The notes beneath the pieces were generated by a model. The model was not told the DNA's origin. It was given only the letters and a program-made list of their open reading frames with translations, and searched no databases. Positions 60,463 to 64,000 of a DNA stretch of 64,000 nt are shown one piece after another. Positions within the stretch are counted from its first letter, which is position 1. Each line of letters begins with the position of its first letter. A program made the position numbers and the translations under genes. The stretch is from Streptomyces sp. NBC_01260 (lineage in GTDB: Bacteria; Actinomycetota; Actinomycetes; Streptomycetales; Streptomycetaceae), in the NCBI RefSeq assembly GCF_036226405.1, contig NZ_CP108464.1, forward strand, positions 3,224,001 through 3,288,000, written 5' to 3'.

Positions 60463-60780
60463 GGGCTACTTCCGAGCCCCCTGACCTGCAGCCCCTCCGT
60501 TCTTAGAGCCCTCTGGGACACGCCTGGGGAAGAGGATCTTGAGGGCATCGCTTCAGGGTCCGCTCCGGAGCGTGGGCCGACGGCTTGTGATCCTCCCTGC
60601 GTCGAGCTGGAGACGTAGATCTCATATGCCTTCCTCGCTGCGCGGACCTCGATGCAGGTGACGTCGAGCGCGCGGGCGTGAGGCGTCGCAGCATGGAGGA
60701 TTAGCAGTTGTAGCGTTTCGATGGCGCACAGTTACGACTGACCGCTACGCTCGCCGTGGGTACATGCGAGCGGGGGAACC
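60463..60780. other. left-end region of the integrated element
   Basis: About 318 bp between the attachment site and the NACHT gene. I see no convincing gene; short open frames on both strands lack family features. It should hold the NACHT promoter, but I could not identify a clear one. GC content begins to fall here. Confidence 0.5.
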
Positions 60781-63700
60781 ATGACGGAAATCGTAACGTC
60801 GGCTCTGAGTCTTCTTGTCAAAGCAGCTGCCAGTCCAGCCAAAGACGCAGCATTTAGAAAGTCCTGGGTAATTGCCACCCTTAAGCGACTGAATTTGGAC
60901 CCGAAGCAGCCGCCAAAAGATTTCTATAGCCTCTACGCGTACACGCTAGTAGAGGCCCTCCACGATCAACCCTCTCCCGTTCTGCAGGTATTCCGGGACG
61001 AGCATGTCCAGCAGTCCTTCTATCGCTCCTTTTCTGATAAAAACTGGACTCGGCTAAAGCGTGAGATTGGTGAGTCCGTTGAGCGAAACCGGGAAACCGG
61101 TGAATACGGAAATCTTCCGTACGGCATGAGTGAAGTGGCTCAGGACTTCATTTCTAAGTTTCAAGATCTAGTCAGTCGTAGCCGGAGCGCCTACGAAACG
61201 AGACTTGAAAATAAACTAGACGACATGTCAGAGATGCTCGACCAAGTACTCAAGACGCGATCTGCAGAAGAGAAGCACCGACAGTCTGAAAATCCTCAGT
61301 GGGCTGAAGCAAGTGCGGCACAGAGACTGACAGGCGACGTCAGGGAATGGTTCCATGCTGTGGGCTACACCGTGCGTCGAGAATGGAAAGTAGAGGAAGT
61401 ATCTTCCGTTGCCCTGCTGGTCGAAGTACCACAGCGCCGTCCGGGTAAATTCGACCTGGTCGTTGCGCTTTGCGTGGAAGGAGAGGTTGCTCCCTACCAT
61501 CTGGAGTCGTTGAAGGGCCTAGTGGAAGAGGTAGGTGCAGCGGAGGGGTGGGGGATTGCGCACCTAAGGGTAAGTAGCGCTGCCCGTGAGCTGGCGAGCA
61601 GGTCGAACGATTCTCTCTTTTGCTATTCATTCGATGAACTGATTGACCTTGAAGCAGACTTCGAGCCATATATCCAGTGGCTAGAACGAGAAGTTCAGAA
61701 TCAACACATTGACACTCGATTCGTTCCCCTTGCATGCCGCAAGGAAGAGATTGACCCTCGAACCGAGAAATCCTTCGGAACAAGCATGTACGACTGGCGT
61801 GAGGGTGGCCTCGACAACTACGTCGACGCTTGGCTAGCCGATCCGGCAAAGAAACACTTGTCTTTGCTGGGCGAGTTCGGGATGGGTAAATCGTGGTTTG
61901 CGCTCCATCTCGCTGGCCGGCTAGCAGTCGGTTGGCGAGACGCAAAATCACGCGGAGTTGCCCGTCCCCGCATTCCACTCGTGATTTCCCTTCGGGACTA
62001 CGCAAAGCAGACGTCTGTATCGGCACTCCTTTCCGAGTTCTTTTTTCACAAACATCGCATCAACGTCCGTAATTATGAAGTATTCAGCGTGCTGAACCGC
62101 ATGGGTCGCTTTCTTCTGATTTTCGATGGATTCGATGAGATGGCGTCTCGCACCGACCGCAATACGATGGTCGCAAATTTCTGGGAACTGGCTAAGATCG
62201 TCGAGCCGGGAGCTAAGGTACTTCTCAGTAGTCGCACAGAGTACTTCCCAGAGGCCAAGGAAGCTAGAGATCTATTTGGTGCACGCGTCGCGGCTGCAAC
62301 GCATGCAATCCCCTCGGATGGTCCTACGTTTGAGATAGTCGAACTCGTACCCTTTGATGATGATCAGATCCGGAAGATGCTGAGCCATCTCCTGACACCC
62401 GAAAAATTGGAAGTTGTAATGGGTCACGAGAGTGTCCGTGACCTCATGCGCCGCCCCGTGATGTCAGAGCTAGTGATCGACGCTCTGCCTGAAATTGAAC
62501 AGGGAGCCGTAATCAACCTGGCGCGAATCTATCTCTACGCCATTAAGCGCAAGATGGACCGCGACGTCTCTAATGAGCGCACCTTCACCTCCCGCGCAGA
62601 TAAACTATTCTTCTTGTGCGAAGTGGCGTGGGAAATGATCCACACAAACCAGCTTAGTTTGAACTACCGAGATTTTCCCGACAGATTGCGTGCCTGTTTC
62701 GGCTCGGTCGTTGAGAATTCGAAAGATCTCGACTACTGGGAACAGGACATGCGCAATCAAAGCATGCTGGTAAGGAACTCTAGTGGCGACTACGGGCCGT
62801 CCCACAAATCGCTGCTAGAGTTCCTTGTTGCTTTCAGATTCGCAGCAGAACTTGGGCTCCTCGAAGGCGACTTCCTGCACCTAATCTCCGGCCCTGACGA
62901 GAGCAATGGTGAACGCCTCTCGTGGTCAGAGTACTTTGCCTCCCGAGGCGAGGGCGGCCGACTGGCGCATCTCCTAGGGTTCGACCCGGAAGGGGTCGAA
63001 AAGCTTGCCAGTAATTTCGGAATGGCCGAGTACAACCCGGTCATTTTCGACTTCCTAGCGACCATGATCAAGGAATGCGATTCCTACCAGGATGTGCTGA
63101 TCGCCCATATCAAAAGTACTGCTAGCGCGTTGGAGCCGTTCAATCTAGGCGGAAACTGCGCGAACCTATTGGCGCAAGCCGGGGGTTCACTTGCTGGCAT
63201 CTCATTGCATGAGGCAAGACTAAGCGGATTCGGTGACACCGGCGAGGCCTTCTTCGATATCTCGCTGGAGGCTACCAATCTATCCAAAGCCGACTTGTCT
63301 GAGGCCGATATCTCGCACCTGAATAAGCGCAACGCCAATTTCACCGGAGCCTTGCTGCGTGGAGGCAGCTTCCTTGATAGCCCCATTAGCGCAGATCACG
63401 TTCTGCTTGATTCGCACGGAGCTATTACTGTTCTACGTTCTCGGCTGCCTAATACTCACCCGTGGGTGCAACCCATGGATTCTGCTGCACTGCATTGGCC
63501 GCATGGCGACCTCCACGAGGAGCCTGTTGTCGTACCGCTCACTCCTGATCCCAAAGAATCATGGGCTGGAGGATGCGGGATTTTCGAATGGGATGACGGG
63601 GAATGGGGTTGCACTGATCGTAGCGGTACTGTAATCAGATCCTCGGCCACTGGCGAGATCACACAGAGTTTCCAGGTCGCTGCGTCTTTTGCTGTCACGT

Positions 63701-64000
63701 GGGGGGACTCACGGGCACTCATGGCGGTAGATCGCTCAAGTAGCGGATATACATGGAAAGTCGTTGACGCCGCTACTGGACACCTGCTGGCGGTTTGCGA
63801 CGAAGCCATAGCCCCGATCGCTCATGCGCGCGTGTGGGGGTACCGCCCCAGCGTAAATGGCGTTTTGCTGCGAGTCTCATCTGAGGAGGAAACGGCCCTC
63901 TTCGAGATGACTTCCGCTAATAGTGAGTGGGTGGAGCAGGCCAGGTTTCCTGTGGGGACAGCTCATTCAATCGGAGGATTTACCTCCATCAGGACGATGG
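60781..64000 (+). CDS. NACHT-type STAND NTPase with nuclease-like region, pentapeptide-like repeats and propeller-like C-terminus (3' end outside window)
   Basis: The frame from ATG 60781 (GGGGGAA site upstream) stays open to the window end, giving at least 1073 residues. Residues 1-160 are helical and end in a coiled coil (RLENKLDDMSEMLDQVLKTR). Residues about 185-290 resemble a restriction-endonuclease fold (FHAVGYTVRREW, PGKFDLVVAL), though its catalytic acidic/Lys set is unclear. The NACHT core has Walker A SLLGEFGMGKSWF (K370), Walker B FLLIFDGFDEM (D449, D452, E453) and LLSSRTEYF near 485, then GPSHKSLLEFLVAF near 775 in NLR-like helices. Pentapeptide-like A(D/N)LS sequence covers about 797-840. 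From about 930, WD-type blades appear. Low GC contrasts with the flanking chromosome. Relatives include bacterial NACHT anti-phage proteins; defence is inferred. Confidence 0.85.
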   Translation, partial: MTEIVTSALSLLVKAAASPAKDAAFRKSWVIATLKRLNLDPKQPPKDFYSLYAYTLVEALHDQPSPVLQVFRDEHVQQSFYRSFSDKNWTRLKREIGESVERNRETGEYGNLPYGMSEVAQDFISKFQDLVSRSRSAYETRLENKLDDMSEMLDQVLKTRSAEEKHRQSENPQWAEASAAQRLTGDVREWFHAVGYTVRREWKVEEVSSVALLVEVPQRRPGKFDLVVALCVEGEVAPYHLESLKGLVEEVGAAEGWGIAHLRVSSAARELASRSNDSLFCYSFDELIDLEADFEPYIQWLEREVQNQHIDTRFVPLACRKEEIDPRTEKSFGTSMYDWREGGLDNYVDAWLADPAKKHLSLLGEFGMGKSWFALHLAGRLAVGWRDAKSRGVARPRIPLVISLRDYAKQTSVSALLSEFFFHKHRINVRNYEVFSVLNRMGRFLLIFDGFDEMASRTDRNTMVANFWELAKIVEPGAKVLLSSRTEYFPEAKEARDLFGARVAAATHAIPSDGPTFEIVELVPFDDDQIRKMLSHLLTPEKLEVVMGHESVRDLMRRPVMSELVIDALPEIEQGAVINLARIYLYAIKRKMDRDVSNERTFTSRADKLFFLCEVAWEMIHTNQLSLNYRDFPDRLRACFGSVVENSKDLDYWEQDMRNQSMLVRNSSGDYGPSHKSLLEFLVAFRFAAELGLLEGDFLHLISGPDESNGERLSWSEYFASRGEGGRLAHLLGFDPEGVEKLASNFGMAEYNPVIFDFLATMIKECDSYQDVLIAHIKSTASALEPFNLGGNCANLLAQAGGSLAGISLHEARLSGFGDTGEAFFDISLEATNLSKADLSEADISHLNKRNANFTGALLRGGSFLDSPISADHVLLDSHGAITVLRSRLPNTHPWVQPMDSAALHWPHGDLHEEPVVVPLTPDPKESWAGGCGIFEWDDGEWGCTDRSGTVIRSSATGEITQSFQVAASFAVTWGDSRALMAVDRSSSGYTWKVVDAATGHLLAVCDEAIAPIAHARVWGYRPSVNGVLLRVSSEEETALFEMTSANSEWVEQARFPVGTAHSIGGFTSIRTM

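Noticed and set aside
60503..60694. Small minus-strand open frame in the left end of the element
   Set aside because: Arg/Ser/Pro-rich product without a ribosome binding site or recognisable features, lying in the attachment-site region.

Overview
The window is high-GC actinobacterial DNA, almost certainly a Streptomyces chromosome. This rests on the extreme third-position GC, the Streptomyces-like ribosomal protein and RpoB/RpoC sequences, the XRE/DUF397/ATP-binding trio, and a gene order (tRNA-Thr, tRNA-Met, rpmG, hadA-like, hadB-like, murB, adenosine deaminase, aminotransferase, tRNA-Trp, secE, nusG, rplK, rplA, lipoprotein, rplJ, rplL, rpoB, rpoC ... rpsL, rpsG, fusA, tuf ... rpsJ to rpsE) that is the classic actinobacterial rif-str-S10-spc supercluster read from right to left. 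Most housekeeping genes are on the minus strand.

Layout. Positions 1-8995 carry the S10-spc ribosomal protein operon, rpsJ down to a 3'-truncated rpsE. Positions 9504-13399 hold a two-gene plus-strand unit: an RNA ligase fused to a polynucleotide kinase, followed by a DUF504/MJ1316 - endonuclease/exonuclease/phosphatase - nucleotidyltransferase fusion. Together they look like an RNA repair system. Positions 13450-17302 are a Streptomyces accessory pocket (DUF397, XRE regulator, GHKL ATPase, zinc-ribbon DNA-binding protein, PD-(D/E)XK protein). An aberrant tRNA-like sequence and a GNAT acetyltransferase follow. Positions 18144-22510 are the str operon (tuf, fusA, rpsG, rpsL).

Positions 22963-35315 are the most striking interruption. 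Where rpsL and rpoC are normally close neighbours lies a siphophage-tail-like module: a truncated tail-assembly chaperone with a candidate -1 frameshift, tape-measure-like proteins, distal-tail-like and Gp37-like proteins, a collagen-bearing fibre, a PGRP amidase endolysin and two small lysis-type membrane proteins. No capsid, terminase, portal or integrase gene is visible. A low-GC vWA/TerF-like gene sits inside it on the opposite strand. It could be a domesticated tail (tailocin-like) or a decaying prophage remnant.

Positions 35472-48672 return to the core (rpoC, rpoB, rplL, rplJ, a frameshifted lipoprotein gene, rplA, rplK, nusG, secE), followed by tRNA-Trp, an aminotransferase, adenosine deaminase, a TetR/NAD(P)-binding protein pair with a 19-bp inverted-repeat operator, murB, an MFS exporter with its TetR regulator and matched operators, a MaoC/Had dehydratase pair, rpmG, two tRNAs, a degenerate amidohydrolase, an NAD(P)-binding protein and a DUF523 protein.

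At 60412-60462 lies only the 3' part of a tRNA-Tyr gene, the signature of an attachment site; SLP1 of S. coelicolor uses tRNA-Tyr. To its right GC content falls sharply, and a giant open frame (60781 to beyond the window edge) encodes a NACHT-type STAND NTPase with an N-terminal helical region, a nuclease-like region, pentapeptide-like repeats and a propeller-like C-terminus. It is the best candidate for a new anti-phage defence protein in this window.
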